Assembly: GCF_013155295.1 (NCBI RefSeq)
Contig: NZ_JABJXT010000030.1
Location: 1 to 34,198 of the forward strand
Length of the DNA: 34,198 nucleotides
From: Pseudogemmobacter hezensis
GTDB taxonomy: Bacteria; Pseudomonadota; Alphaproteobacteria; Rhodobacterales; Rhodobacteraceae
Direction of reading: 5' to 3'
In this document: in pieces, positions 23,522 through 34,008 of the stretch
Layout of the letters: every line of letters begins with the position of its first letter
Position numbering within the stretch: position 1 is the first letter of the stretch
The notes under the pieces: model-generated
Seen by the model: the letters and a program-made list of their open reading frames with translations, nothing else
Told to the model about the DNA's origin: nothing
The model's database searches: none
Made by a program: the position numbers and the translations under genes

Positions 23522-24898
23522 ATGACGAATGACACTTGGGGGCAGATCCGTGAAGCGCTTATTCACCGGATCGGACAACACAATTACAAGACCTGGATCG
23601 AGCCGCTGCGCCTGTCGCATCTGAACGAAGGCGTCGCCTCTTTTGAGGTGCCGACGCCTTTCTTCGGGGATTGGGTGCAGCGCAATTACGCCGAACATAT
23701 CCGCAATCAGCTGATCACCTCCGGCGCGCCGGTCGAGCGTCTTGAGTTTATCGCCGGCGTCAGTGCTGCCGAGACTGTCCGCCCGCGCAGCGCCAGCCAG
23801 GGGGCAGAGCCGGCAGCCCAACGTCAGGCCGTGCGCAACCGCGCTGCGGATGACGAGCTGCCAGGCGCACCGCTTGACGCCCGTTTCACCTTTGACAGCT
23901 TCATCGTCGGCAAACCCAACGAACTGGCCCATGCCGCCGCCCGCCGCGTGGCCGAAGGTGGCCCGGTCACCTTCAATCCGCTGTTCCTTTATGGCGGCGT
24001 TGGTCTCGGCAAAACGCACCTGATGCATGCGATTGCCCATGAGTTGCGCGAACGCCAGCCCGAGCTGAAGGTGCTTTATCTTTCGGCCGAGCAGTTCATG
24101 TATCGCTTCGTGCAGGCCCTGCGTGACAAGCAGGTGATGGATTTCAAATCGCTCTTCCGCTCGGTCGATGTGCTGATGGTCGATGATGTGCAGTTCATCG
24201 CGGGAAAAGACTCGACCCAGGAAGAATTCTTCCACACATTCAACGCCCTGGTCGATCAGAACAAGCAGATCATCATCTCTGCTGATCGCGCCCCCGGTGA
24301 AATCAAAGATCTTGAGGATCGGATCAAATCACGCCTGCAATGCGGCCTGGTGGTTGACCTGCATCCGACCGATTACGAGCTGCGCCTTGGCATCCTGCAG
24401 CAAAAGGCAGAGTTCTACCGTGGCCAGTATCGTGGCCTTGAAATCAGCCAGGGTGTGCTGGAGTTTCTGGCCCATCGGATCACCACCAATGTCCGTGTGC
24501 TGGAAGGCGCTCTGACGCGGCTGTTTGCTTTCGCCTCGCTGGTCGGACGTGAGATCACCCTGGATCTGGCCCAGGATTGTCTGGCCGATATTCTGCGGGC
24601 GTCGGATCGCAAACTTTCGGTCGAAGAAATTCAGCGCAAAGTGGCCGAACACTACAATATCCGCCTTTCTGATATGATCGGGCCAAAGCGGCTGCGCACT
24701 ATCGCGCGTCCGCGCCAGGTGGCGATGTATCTCTCAAAGCAGCTGACCTCGCGTTCGCTGCCCGAAATCGGTCGCAGGTTTGGCGGCCGGGATCACACGA
24801 CCATCATGCATGGCGTGAAAAAGATAGAAGAGCTGACCGCGACTGACAGCCAGCTTGCCGATGACATCCAGCTGCTCACCCGGCTTTTGCAAGGCTGA
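23522..24898 (+). CDS. dnaA: Chromosomal replication initiator DnaA
   Basis: DnaA binds the origin as an ATP-dependent oligomer, melts the DNA and loads the helicase. The 458-residue product has an N-terminal helicase-interaction domain (about 1-75), a variable linker (80-115), and the AAA+ domain with Walker A GGVGLGKT (158-165) and Walker B VLMVDD (217-222). A C-terminal DNA-binding domain carries the DnaA signature GGRDHTTIMHGVKKIEEL (about 420-437). Length is normal. It is followed by dnaN after 178 bases containing two inverted repeats. The upstream GANTC cluster suggests cell-cycle control by CcrM methylation. Confidence 0.98.
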   Translation: MTNDTWGQIREALIHRIGQHNYKTWIEPLRLSHLNEGVASFEVPTPFFGDWVQRNYAEHIRNQLITSGAPVERLEFIAGVSAAETVRPRSASQGAEPAAQRQAVRNRAADDELPGAPLDARFTFDSFIVGKPNELAHAAARRVAEGGPVTFNPLFLYGGVGLGKTHLMHAIAHELRERQPELKVLYLSAEQFMYRFVQALRDKQVMDFKSLFRSVDVLMVDDVQFIAGKDSTQEEFFHTFNALVDQNKQIIISADRAPGEIKDLEDRIKSRLQCGLVVDLHPTDYELRLGILQQKAEFYRGQYRGLEISQGVLEFLAHRITTNVRVLEGALTRLFAFASLVGREITLDLAQDCLADILRASDRKLSVEEIQRKVAEHYNIRLSDMIGPKRLRTIARPRQVAMYLSKQLTSRSLPEIGRRFGGRDHTTIMHGVKKIEELTATDSQLADDIQLLTRLLQG

Positions 24899-24904
24899 GC
24901 GCCC

Positions 24905-24947
24905 GATTTCCTGGAGGAAATCGTTCCGGAGTTTTGAAAAACTCCGG
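24905..24947. repeat. Two back-to-back perfect inverted repeats between dnaA and dnaN
   Basis: GATTTCC-TGGA-GGAAATC (24905-24922) is followed three bases later by CCGGAGTTTT-GA-AAAACTCCGG (24926-24947). Both stems are perfect (seven and ten base pairs). No T-run follows, so a simple terminator is unlikely. A dispersed REP-like palindromic element, a mRNA processing or stabilising structure, or a protein site are the options. Only one copy is present in this window. Confidence 0.6.
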
Positions 24948-25076
24948 GGCGCGCGGTGTAAAGGCCTCTCGCTCTTGACGTGACAGGTAAACCTCCGCAA
25001 AATCGGGGAAAACAGGCAACCGGGTTTCCCGGACCGCTTTGTGCGCCCAGAATGTTGGGCAAGGGGATTTGGAAGA

Positions 25077-26195
25077 ATGAAACTCTCGATCGAACGCGCC
25101 GCACTTCTCAAGGCACTTTCGCAGGCTCAGTCCGTCGTAGAGCGGCGCAACACCATTCCGATCCTCGCAAATGTGCTGATCGAGGCCGAGGGGGCGCAGG
25201 TCTCTTTCCGGGCAACCGATCTCGATATTGAGGTGGTTGACCGTGCCGATGCAATGGTCGAGCGGGCGGGCGCGACCACGGTCTCTGCTGTCATGCTGCA
25301 TGAAATCGTGCGCAAATTGCCGGATGGGGCGCTGGTAAACCTGACCGAGGACGGGGCCTCTGGCCGCCTTTCCATCGCAGCGGGCCGTTCTAACTTCAGC
25401 CTGGCGACGCTGCCGAAAGAAGACTTTCCGGTTATGGCCTCGTCGGAATATACGACCAATTTCTCGGCCCCTGCCAGCGACTTGCGTCGTCTCTTCGACA
25501 AGGCAAAATTCGCGATCTCGACTGAGGAAACCCGCTATTATCTGAACGGCGTCTACCTTCACGTCTCGCAAAGCGAGGATGGGCCGGTTTTGCGCGCTGT
25601 CGCCACCGATGGTCACCGCCTTGCCCGCATTGACGCGCCGCTGCCCAATGATGCGGGCGAAATGCCTGGCGTCATCGTGCCGCGCAAGACCGTGAATGAG
25701 CTGCGCAAGCTGCTGGATGATGATGAGGCGAAGATCGCAGTCTCGGTCTCGGAAACCAAGATCCGCTTTGCGACCCCCGCGATCACGCTGACCTCAAAGG
25801 TCATCGACGGCACGTTCCCCGATTACACCCGGGTTATTCCTCAGCAGAACACCCGCCGCCTTGAGGTTGATGCCAGCGAGTTCGCGAAGGCCGTTGACCG
25901 TGTGGCGACTGTTTCTTCCGAGCGTTCGCGTGCCGTTAAACTTTCGCTGGATGAGGATCGCCTGGTCCTCTCGGTCAATGCGCCTGATAGCGGTGCGGCA
26001 GAAGAGGAACTCGCCGTCGCCTATGCTGATGAGCGGCTGGAAATCGGTTTCAACGCGAAATACCTGCTGGAGATTGCCAGCCAGGTTGATCGTGAGAATG
26101 CGGTTTTCCTGTTCAACACCTCGGGCGACCCGACTTTGATGCGTGAAGGTAATGACACCTCTGCCGTCTATGTCGTCATGCCGATGCGGGTCTGA
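25077..26195 (+). CDS. dnaN: DNA polymerase III beta sliding clamp DnaN
   Basis: The clamp is a ring-shaped dimer that tethers DNA polymerase III and other enzymes to DNA. The 372-residue product from the ATG at 25077 begins MKLSIERAALLKALSQAQSV and continues VERRNTIPILANVLIEA, the standard family start. It has three repeated domains and the typical end AVYVVMPMRV. GGAAG lies just before the ATG; the longer frame from 25041 is unsupported. It sits between dnaA and recF in the classic order. Confidence 0.98.
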   Translation: MKLSIERAALLKALSQAQSVVERRNTIPILANVLIEAEGAQVSFRATDLDIEVVDRADAMVERAGATTVSAVMLHEIVRKLPDGALVNLTEDGASGRLSIAAGRSNFSLATLPKEDFPVMASSEYTTNFSAPASDLRRLFDKAKFAISTEETRYYLNGVYLHVSQSEDGPVLRAVATDGHRLARIDAPLPNDAGEMPGVIVPRKTVNELRKLLDDDEAKIAVSVSETKIRFATPAITLTSKVIDGTFPDYTRVIPQQNTRRLEVDASEFAKAVDRVATVSSERSRAVKLSLDEDRLVLSVNAPDSGAAEEELAVAYADERLEIGFNAKYLLEIASQVDRENAVFLFNTSGDPTLMREGNDTSAVYVVMPMRV

Positions 26196-26256
26196 TCCGG
26201 GCTCAGTTCTGGACATATGAAAGGCCGGGCTTTGGGCGGGCTATTGGTTAACGCGC
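26196..26256 (+). repeat. Copy B of the diverged repeat, overlapping the recF start
   Basis: This is the partner of the element at 22496-22542. It begins TCCGG, includes CAGTTCTGGACATATG at 26204-26219, and continues, after about 14 extra bases, with GGGCGGG and ATTGG-like sequence. The annotated recF ATG (26217) is the ATG inside this repeat, which raises the possibility that recF actually starts further in and the repeat is upstream control DNA. Confidence 0.5.
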
Positions 26257-27323
26257 TGAGCCTCTCGCATTTTCGCAGCCATCGCGGGCTGCAGCTTGAA
26301 TTTGACGGCCGACCTGTTGCGATTTCCGGTGCGAATGGTGCCGGAAAAACCAATATCCTTGAGGCGGTTTCCCTGCTTTCGCCAGGTCGCGGCCTGCGCG
26401 GGGCGAGCAGCGAGGAATTCATCCGTCGCCCCGAGGCCATTGGCTGGAAGATCAGCGCCGAAGTCACCGGGGCGGGGGGCTATCATCAGCTGGAAACCTG
26501 GGCGGAGCCCGCCAGCCCGCGCCAGGTCAGGCTGGATGGGAAGGCTGCAACCCAGCTTGCCCTGGGTCAGGTGATGCGGGTTTTGTGGCTGGTGCCAACA
26601 ATGGACCGGCTTTGGACCGAGGGGGCCGAGGGGCGACGGCGTTTTCTGGATCGCATGGCGCTGTCGTTCTTTCCCGACCATGCCGAGGCGGCGCTTTCCT
26701 ATGAAAAAGCAATGCGCCAGCGCAATCGGCTGTTCCGAGATGAGGTCACCGATCCGCATTGGTATGGCGCGTTAGAGGCGCGCATGTCTGAGACCGGGGC
26801 GATCCTGGCTGCCAATCGCACCGCCGTTTTGCAGCGTCTGACCCAGGCCCAGGAGGGGGCGGTCTCGGCCTTTCCCCGGGCCGAACTGACGCTTAGTTTC
26901 CCCGAGGGCGATGGTGGCGCCGATCTTGCCCAGGCGCTGGCGGCCTCGCGCAGGCGCGACATGGCGGCGGGGCGGGCGCTGATTGGCCCCCATCGCGCCG
27001 ATCTTGAGGCAATCTACAGCGCCCGTGGCGTTCCCGTGGCCCTTTGCTCAACCGGAGAGCAGAAGGCGCTGCTGATCTCGCTGATCCTTGCCAATGCGCG
27101 GGCGCTGGCGGCGGATACCGGCTTTGCGCCGATCCTGCTGCTGGATGAGGTCGCGGCGCATCTGGATGCCGGGCGGCGGGCGGCGCTTTATGATGAGATC
27201 TGCGCTTTGGGGGCACAGGCGCTGATGACGGGCACCGATGCCTCGCTGTTTGACAGCCTGGGAGATCGGGCGCAGACACTGATTGTCGCAAATGAAAATG
27301 GCCAGTCAAAGGTGAACCAATGA
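26217..27323 (+). CDS. recF: DNA recombination and repair protein RecF
   Basis: RecF is an SMC-like ATPase that helps RecA load at stalled forks and single-strand gaps. The 368-residue product has Walker A GANGAGKT (38-45), the family start SHFRSHRGLQLEFDG, a STGEQKALL ABC signature, and Walker B LLLDEVAAHLD. Length is normal. The ATG at 26217 gives about 11 extra N-terminal residues before the conserved part; an internal TTG at 26244 is an alternative start. It overlaps the VOC gene by four bases and follows dnaN by 21. Confidence 0.95.
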   Translation: MKGRALGGLLVNALSLSHFRSHRGLQLEFDGRPVAISGANGAGKTNILEAVSLLSPGRGLRGASSEEFIRRPEAIGWKISAEVTGAGGYHQLETWAEPASPRQVRLDGKAATQLALGQVMRVLWLVPTMDRLWTEGAEGRRRFLDRMALSFFPDHAEAALSYEKAMRQRNRLFRDEVTDPHWYGALEARMSETGAILAANRTAVLQRLTQAQEGAVSAFPRAELTLSFPEGDGGADLAQALAASRRRDMAAGRALIGPHRADLEAIYSARGVPVALCSTGEQKALLISLILANARALAADTGFAPILLLDEVAAHLDAGRRAALYDEICALGAQALMTGTDASLFDSLGDRAQTLIVANENGQSKVNQ

Positions 27324-27748
27324 CACCCCAACGCGTTACCCTGATCACTTTGGGGGTGGCAGATCTGGCCCGCGCCCGCGCCTTTTACCAAAGCCTCGGC
27401 TGGCAAGAGCATGGCGAAAGCCAGCCGGGCATTGCCTTTTTCCAGATTAACGGCCTGGCGCTGGCGTTGTTCGCCGCAGATTCTCTGGCTGCCGATCAGG
27501 GCCGGGCGGGCGAGAGGCTGGGCACAGGCGCGGTGACGCTTGCGCAGAATTTCGCAACCGAGGCTGAGGTCGATGCTGCCTTTGCCGCCGCCCTCGCCGC
27601 CGGAGGTGTGGCTTTGAAAGCGCCGGAAAAGGTGTTCTGGGGCGGATATTCCGGCTATTGGGCCGACCCGGATGGCCATGTCTGGGAAGTTGCGATGAAC
27701 CCCTACTGGCCGCTGAACGCCGATGGCAGCCTGACATTGCCGGGCTGA
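27320..27748 (+). CDS. VOC (glyoxalase/bleomycin-resistance) family protein
   Basis: The 142-residue product has the VOC fold pattern: a first beta strand-helix unit TLGVADLARARAFYQSLGW (about 10-28), and a second unit ending DPDGHVWEVAMNPYW near 115-133, which carries the typical metal-binding glutamate of VOC enzymes. Substrate cannot be read from sequence. Its ATG overlaps the recF stop (ATGA), so it is translated with recF; the LysE-type gene starts five bases after its stop. The function in this replication operon is unclear. Confidence 0.85.
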   Translation: MTPQRVTLITLGVADLARARAFYQSLGWQEHGESQPGIAFFQINGLALALFAADSLAADQGRAGERLGTGAVTLAQNFATEAEVDAAFAAALAAGGVALKAPEKVFWGGYSGYWADPDGHVWEVAMNPYWPLNADGSLTLPG

Positions 27749-27752
27749 TGCG

Positions 27753-28373
27753 ATGACCGTAACGCTTTGGCAATTGATGGTTTATGCGGGCGCTATGGCG
27801 GCGCTTTGGGCGGTGCCGGGGCCGGTCTGGGTGGCGCTGCTGGCGCGGGCCCTGTCTGGCGGCTTTGCGGCGGCCTGGCCGCTGGCGGTGGGCGTGGCGC
27901 TTGGCGATCTGGCCTGGCCCTTTGCCGCCATCATGGGGATGAGCTGGATCCTCAGCCAATATGGCGGCTTTCTTGATGTGCTGCGCTGGCTGGCGGCGGC
28001 GATCTTCCTGCTGATGGGGGTGCTTTTGCTGAGGTCGGGCGGCGGGGCGATCGCGGGCGACAGCCGTCTGACAAAGCCCGGCCTCTGGGCGGGGTTCACC
28101 GTCGGTATTGCGGCAGTGGTCGGCAATCCCAAGGCGATCCTGTTCTATATGGGGGCGCTGCCGGGGTTCTTCCCGATTAACCAGCTGAATGGCTGGGATA
28201 TCCTGGCGATTACTTCGATTTCGGCCTTTGTGCCGATGCTGGGAAATCTGGGCCTTGCGCTGTTTCTTGACCGGGCGCGGGCGCTCTTGCAAAGCCCGGA
28301 TGCGCTGCGCCGGCTGAACATCGCGGCGGGGATCATGCTGATCGGTGTAGCCCTGCTTATCCCCTTTCTCTGA
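27753..28373 (+). CDS. LysE/RhtB-family membrane exporter
   Basis: The 206-residue product is a six-span inner-membrane transporter of the LysE superfamily, which exports amino acids or similar metabolites. Visible are the N-terminal span with WAVPGPVWVALLARALSGG (the conserved G-P motif region), and about residue 120 AVVGNPKAILFYMGALPGFF, a family hallmark. Length is normal. It is coupled to the VOC gene upstream and precedes gyrB by 81 bases. Substrate unknown. Confidence 0.9.
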   Translation: MTVTLWQLMVYAGAMAALWAVPGPVWVALLARALSGGFAAAWPLAVGVALGDLAWPFAAIMGMSWILSQYGGFLDVLRWLAAAIFLLMGVLLLRSGGGAIAGDSRLTKPGLWAGFTVGIAAVVGNPKAILFYMGALPGFFPINQLNGWDILAITSISAFVPMLGNLGLALFLDRARALLQSPDALRRLNIAAGIMLIGVALLIPFL

Positions 28374-28424
28374 CTACAAAATCTTGTGGCAGATGGGTGA
28401 CATTCCCCCTCTGAACCGCTATAA

Positions 28425-30905
<2,481 letters not shown>

Positions 30906-30918
30906 TCTTTGAACGAAA

Positions 30919-30955
30919 AACCCCCGCGAAGCACTGGCTTCGCGGGGGTTTCTTT
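30919..30955. terminator. Bidirectional terminator between gyrB and the spermidine genes
   Basis: A 14-base-pair perfect stem (30919-30932 with 30937-30950, loop ACTG) has AAAAA on its left and TTTCTTT on its right, so it can end transcripts from both strands. It lies 14 bases past the gyrB stop and just beyond the stop of the convergent dehydrogenase gene (30961). Confidence 0.92.
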
Positions 30956-30960
30956 ACGTT

Positions 30961-32196
30961 TCAGTAGCTAAGCAGCCTGTCGCCATCCTTATCAACGATC
31001 CGCGACGGCAAGCCGATTTCGTTAAGAAGATTGATAAAAGGCTTGGGATCCAGCTCTTCGGCATTAACCATGGTGCCGACATCCCAGGTGCCCTCGGCAA
31101 TCAAAAGCGCTGCTGCAACCGGCGGCACACCTGCCGTATAGCTGATGCCCTGGCTGCCAACCTCTTCAAATGCCTCTTTGTGATCGGCGGTGTTGTAGAT
31201 CATCACCTCAACCGGCTGGCCGTCTTTCTCGCCTTTGACGAAATCTGCGATCAGGGTTTTTCCGGTATAGCCCGGGGCCAGTGTCGAGGGGTCCGGCAGG
31301 ACGGCCTTAACGACTTTCAGCGGAACAACTTCAAGACCCTCTGCGGTGATCACGGGTTGCTCTGACAAAAGTCCCAGATTTTTCAATACGGTAAAGACAT
31401 TGATGTAGTGGTCGCCAAAGCCCATCCAGAAACGGATATCCGCATTCGGATAATTCGCCGCCAGGCTGTGCACCTCATCATGGCCAGACATATAGGCCTT
31501 TTGCGGGCCGACCACCGGCAGATCCCAGGTCTTGCCGATCTCGAACATCTTGTTTTCCTGCCAGGCACCGCTCTGCCAGGAATAGACCGTTCCGGTAAAC
31601 TCACGGAAGTTGATTTCCGGGTCGAAGTTGGTCGCAAAATATTTGCCGTGGCTGCCGGCATTGATGTCGACGATATCGATCTCGGTAACTTTGTCCATCA
31701 TATCGGCCGCCGCACGCGCCCAAACGTTAACCACGCCCGGGTCAAAACCGATGCCCAGAACCGCGGTCACGCCTGCGGCCTTGCAGGCCTCGCGCTTTTT
31801 CCACTCGTAATTGCCATACCAGGGCGGCGTCTCGCAGATCTTAGTCGGATCTTCATGAATTGCGGTGTCAATATAGGCCGCGCCCGTCGCAATACAGGCG
31901 TCCAGAACCGTCATATTCACGAAAGGCGAGCCCACATTGATCACAATCTGAGCGTCGGTTTCGCGGATCAGTGCCGCGACCGCATTGCTGTCCATCGCGT
32001 CGACCGCATGGGCGTCAAAGCGGCCAACCACCTTCATAGCGCCTTTTTCATGCACAGAGGCGATAATCGCCTCGGCCTTCGTCCTGGTGCGGCTGGCGAT
32101 ATGCAAATCCCCCAGGCGGTCATTCAACTGCGCGGCCTTATGGGCCACCACTTGCGCGACGCCACCGGCGCCAATGATCAACACGTTGCGTTTCAT
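30961..32196 (-). CDS. Carboxynorspermidine/carboxyspermidine dehydrogenase
   Basis: This enzyme condenses aspartate semialdehyde with a diamine (putrescine or 1,3-diaminopropane) and reduces the Schiff base with NADPH to a carboxy-triamine. The 411-residue product has an N-terminal dinucleotide site VLIIGAGGVAQVVAHK (5-20), and family segments such as IDTAIHEDP and GIGFDPGVVNVWARAAADM. GAGGAGG lies before the ATG at 32196. It is followed in pathway terms by the nspC-type decarboxylase immediately upstream, so the pair makes spermidine (most alphaproteobacteria) or norspermidine. The substrate choice cannot be read from sequence. Confidence 0.92.
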   Translation of the reverse strand: MKRNVLIIGAGGVAQVVAHKAAQLNDRLGDLHIASRTRTKAEAIIASVHEKGAMKVVGRFDAHAVDAMDSNAVAALIRETDAQIVINVGSPFVNMTVLDACIATGAAYIDTAIHEDPTKICETPPWYGNYEWKKREACKAAGVTAVLGIGFDPGVVNVWARAAADMMDKVTEIDIVDINAGSHGKYFATNFDPEINFREFTGTVYSWQSGAWQENKMFEIGKTWDLPVVGPQKAYMSGHDEVHSLAANYPNADIRFWMGFGDHYINVFTVLKNLGLLSEQPVITAEGLEVVPLKVVKAVLPDPSTLAPGYTGKTLIADFVKGEKDGQPVEVMIYNTADHKEAFEEVGSQGISYTAGVPPVAAALLIAEGTWDVGTMVNAEELDPKPFINLLNEIGLPSRIVDKDGDRLLSY

Positions 32197-32252
32197 GGGG
32201 AAACCGCCTCCTCGGAAGGTTGGGAAGGGGGGACTGTTGAACCTGGGCCGTT

Positions 32253-33347
32253 TCAGCCCAGACTGTCCCGGTAATCGGCATAGCCGAATTCGCGTGCGAC
32301 GGTGAGTGAGCCATCCACCTCTTTCACCACGATGGACGGCATTTTCACGCCGTTGAACCAGTTTTTCTTAACCATGGTGTAACCAGCCGCATCCGGAATC
32401 GAGATGCGATCCCCGATCTGCAGCGGCTGTGCAAAACCATATTCGCCGAAGATATCACCGGCGAGACAGGATTTTCCGCAGACCATAAAGCGGTGCGGGC
32501 CAGTATCATCCATGCGGGCACTTTCGCGGTAGATCAGCAGGTCCAGCATATGCGCCTCAACCGAAGAATCGACGATGGCAAGATCTTTGCCATTGTTCAG
32601 AACGTCCAGCACCGTCACCTCAAGCGAGGTCGTATTGGTGATCGAGGCCTCACCTGGTTCAAGAAAGACCTGGACGCCAAAACGGTCCTGGAAGATCCGC
32701 AGACGTTCGGCCAGGGCCTTCAGCGGGTATCCTTCGCCGGTAAAATGGATGCCGCCGCCCAGGCTGATCCATTTCAGCCGCCGCAGCAGTGGGCCGAATT
32801 CCTCTTCGATCCGTGCCAGCTGACGGTCGAACAGGTCGAAATCCCGGTTTTCGCAATTGTAATGGATCATGAAGCCGGAGATCCGATCCATCACCCGTTC
32901 AATTTTGCTCTGGTCCCATTCGCCCAGCCGCGAGAACGGCCGCGCCGGATCCGCGAGGTCAAAACCCGAGGTGGAAAAGCGCGGGTTCAGCCGCAATCCG
33001 CGCTGGATCTGGGCGGACTGATTGTCAAACCGCTCCATCTGGCTGATCGAATTGAAGATGATCTTATCGGCGTAAGAAACCGCCTCTTCGATCTCATGAT
33101 CCGCCCAGCCTACCGAATAGGCGTGGGTTTCTTTGCCGAATTTCTCACGCCCCAGCCGCAGCTCGTAAAGCGAGGACGAGGTGGTCCCGTCCATATGCTG
33201 CGCCATCTGGTCAAAGACCGGCCAGGTCGCAAAGCATTTCAGCGCCAGCAGACATTTTGCGCCCGACAGCGTGCGCAGCTCGTCCATGATGGCCATATTG
33301 CGGGCCAGTGCAGTACGATCGATCAGATAATAGGGCGTCTGGATCAT
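32253..33347 (-). CDS. nspC: Carboxynorspermidine/carboxyspermidine decarboxylase
   Basis: NspC is a pyridoxal-phosphate decarboxylase of the alanine-racemase fold that removes the carboxyl group to yield spermidine or norspermidine. The 364-residue product has the PLP lysine K37 in LLALKCFATWPVF, the glycine-rich phosphate loop WISLGGGIHFTG, a FLEPGEA motif, and the C-terminal VCGKSCLAGDIFGEYGF with the catalytic cysteine. Length is normal. A GGGGGGA ribosome site precedes the ATG at 33347. It is the first gene of a two-gene operon with the dehydrogenase 57 bases on. Confidence 0.94.
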   Translation of the reverse strand: MIQTPYYLIDRTALARNMAIMDELRTLSGAKCLLALKCFATWPVFDQMAQHMDGTTSSSLYELRLGREKFGKETHAYSVGWADHEIEEAVSYADKIIFNSISQMERFDNQSAQIQRGLRLNPRFSTSGFDLADPARPFSRLGEWDQSKIERVMDRISGFMIHYNCENRDFDLFDRQLARIEEEFGPLLRRLKWISLGGGIHFTGEGYPLKALAERLRIFQDRFGVQVFLEPGEASITNTTSLEVTVLDVLNNGKDLAIVDSSVEAHMLDLLIYRESARMDDTGPHRFMVCGKSCLAGDIFGEYGFAQPLQIGDRISIPDAAGYTMVKKNWFNGVKMPSIVVKEVDGSLTVAREFGYADYRDSLG

Positions 33348-33483
33348 CGAATCCCCCCGGTTTCAGCAGAGAACCAACGGCCACAGAGGCCAGGATGGCC
33401 CATGTAGGGCCGCCGCCCCCCTGATGCAAGCATCATCCGCCTGCTTTGACCGCGCCAGGTAACCCCTGGATGACAGATTTACG

Positions 33484-34008
33484 TCATTTTAAGGTAAACC
33501 AGTCCCAGGCGTCGGCCGCAATTCCGGGGCCAGCGTCGTAAAACCAGTGATCATGGCCGGCGATCACCAGCAGATCCGTGGGGTGACCCGCCGCCGCCAA
33601 TGCCTCTGCCGAGGCACGCACCGCCGCCAGTGGGAACAGGTGATCATTGTCGCCGATATAGATGCGCAGCGGCAGTGCGGTCTCTGGCTGCGCGACCGGC
33701 GTGACGGTGCCCGCATGCACCGCAACCGCGGTAACACCCTCGGGTGGCGCTGCCGCCAGCTGCAGTGCGAAACTTGCCCCTGCAGAATGCCCGAATATCA
33801 ACACCTGCTTTGGGTCAATCGGATAGAGCAGCGCTGCGGCCGCCAACACAGCCTCCAGGAACTCGGTCCCATCACGGGTGTCCGACCATCCCTTACTGTT
33901 CAGGGCATCCGGCGCCAGCAAGACCAGATCCCTGTCCTCCGCGATGCCCTGCCAGGGGCGGATCATGTCGCGGCCAGTGCGGCCCGACCCGTGCAGCAAA
34001 AGAACCAC
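33484..34008 (-). CDS. Alpha/beta hydrolase (PHB-depolymerase-like), N-terminus uncertain
   Basis: The 174-residue frame begins at a GTG (34008) and has LLHGSGRTGRD (oxyanion region), GHSAGAS with nucleophile Ser near 75, GDNDHLFP with Asp near 120, and AGHDHWFY with His near 152: a complete hydrolase triad. The GTG start would fall in the strand just before the HG motif, too short for the fold. The same frame continues open upstream to 34191 (in-frame stop 34192-34194) without ATG, GTG or TTG. A frame in another register starts at an ATG at 34178. So the gene is either shortened, frameshifted, or starts unusually. Substrate unknown. Confidence 0.6.
   Translation of the reverse strand: MVLLLHGSGRTGRDMIRPWQGIAEDRDLVLLAPDALNSKGWSDTRDGTEFLEAVLAAAALLYPIDPKQVLIFGHSAGASFALQLAAAPPEGVTAVAVHAGTVTPVAQPETALPLRIYIGDNDHLFPLAAVRASAEALAAAGHPTDLLVIAGHDHWFYDAGPGIAADAWDWFTLK

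Noticed and set aside
23094-23525. 143-codon plus-strand frame before dnaA
   Set aside because: Cysteine/arginine/serine-rich random-looking product, no ribosome site, overlaps the dnaA promoter region.
33455-33469. CCAGG/CCTGG hairpin upstream of the nspC gene
   Set aside because: Only five base pairs and no T-run; likely chance.
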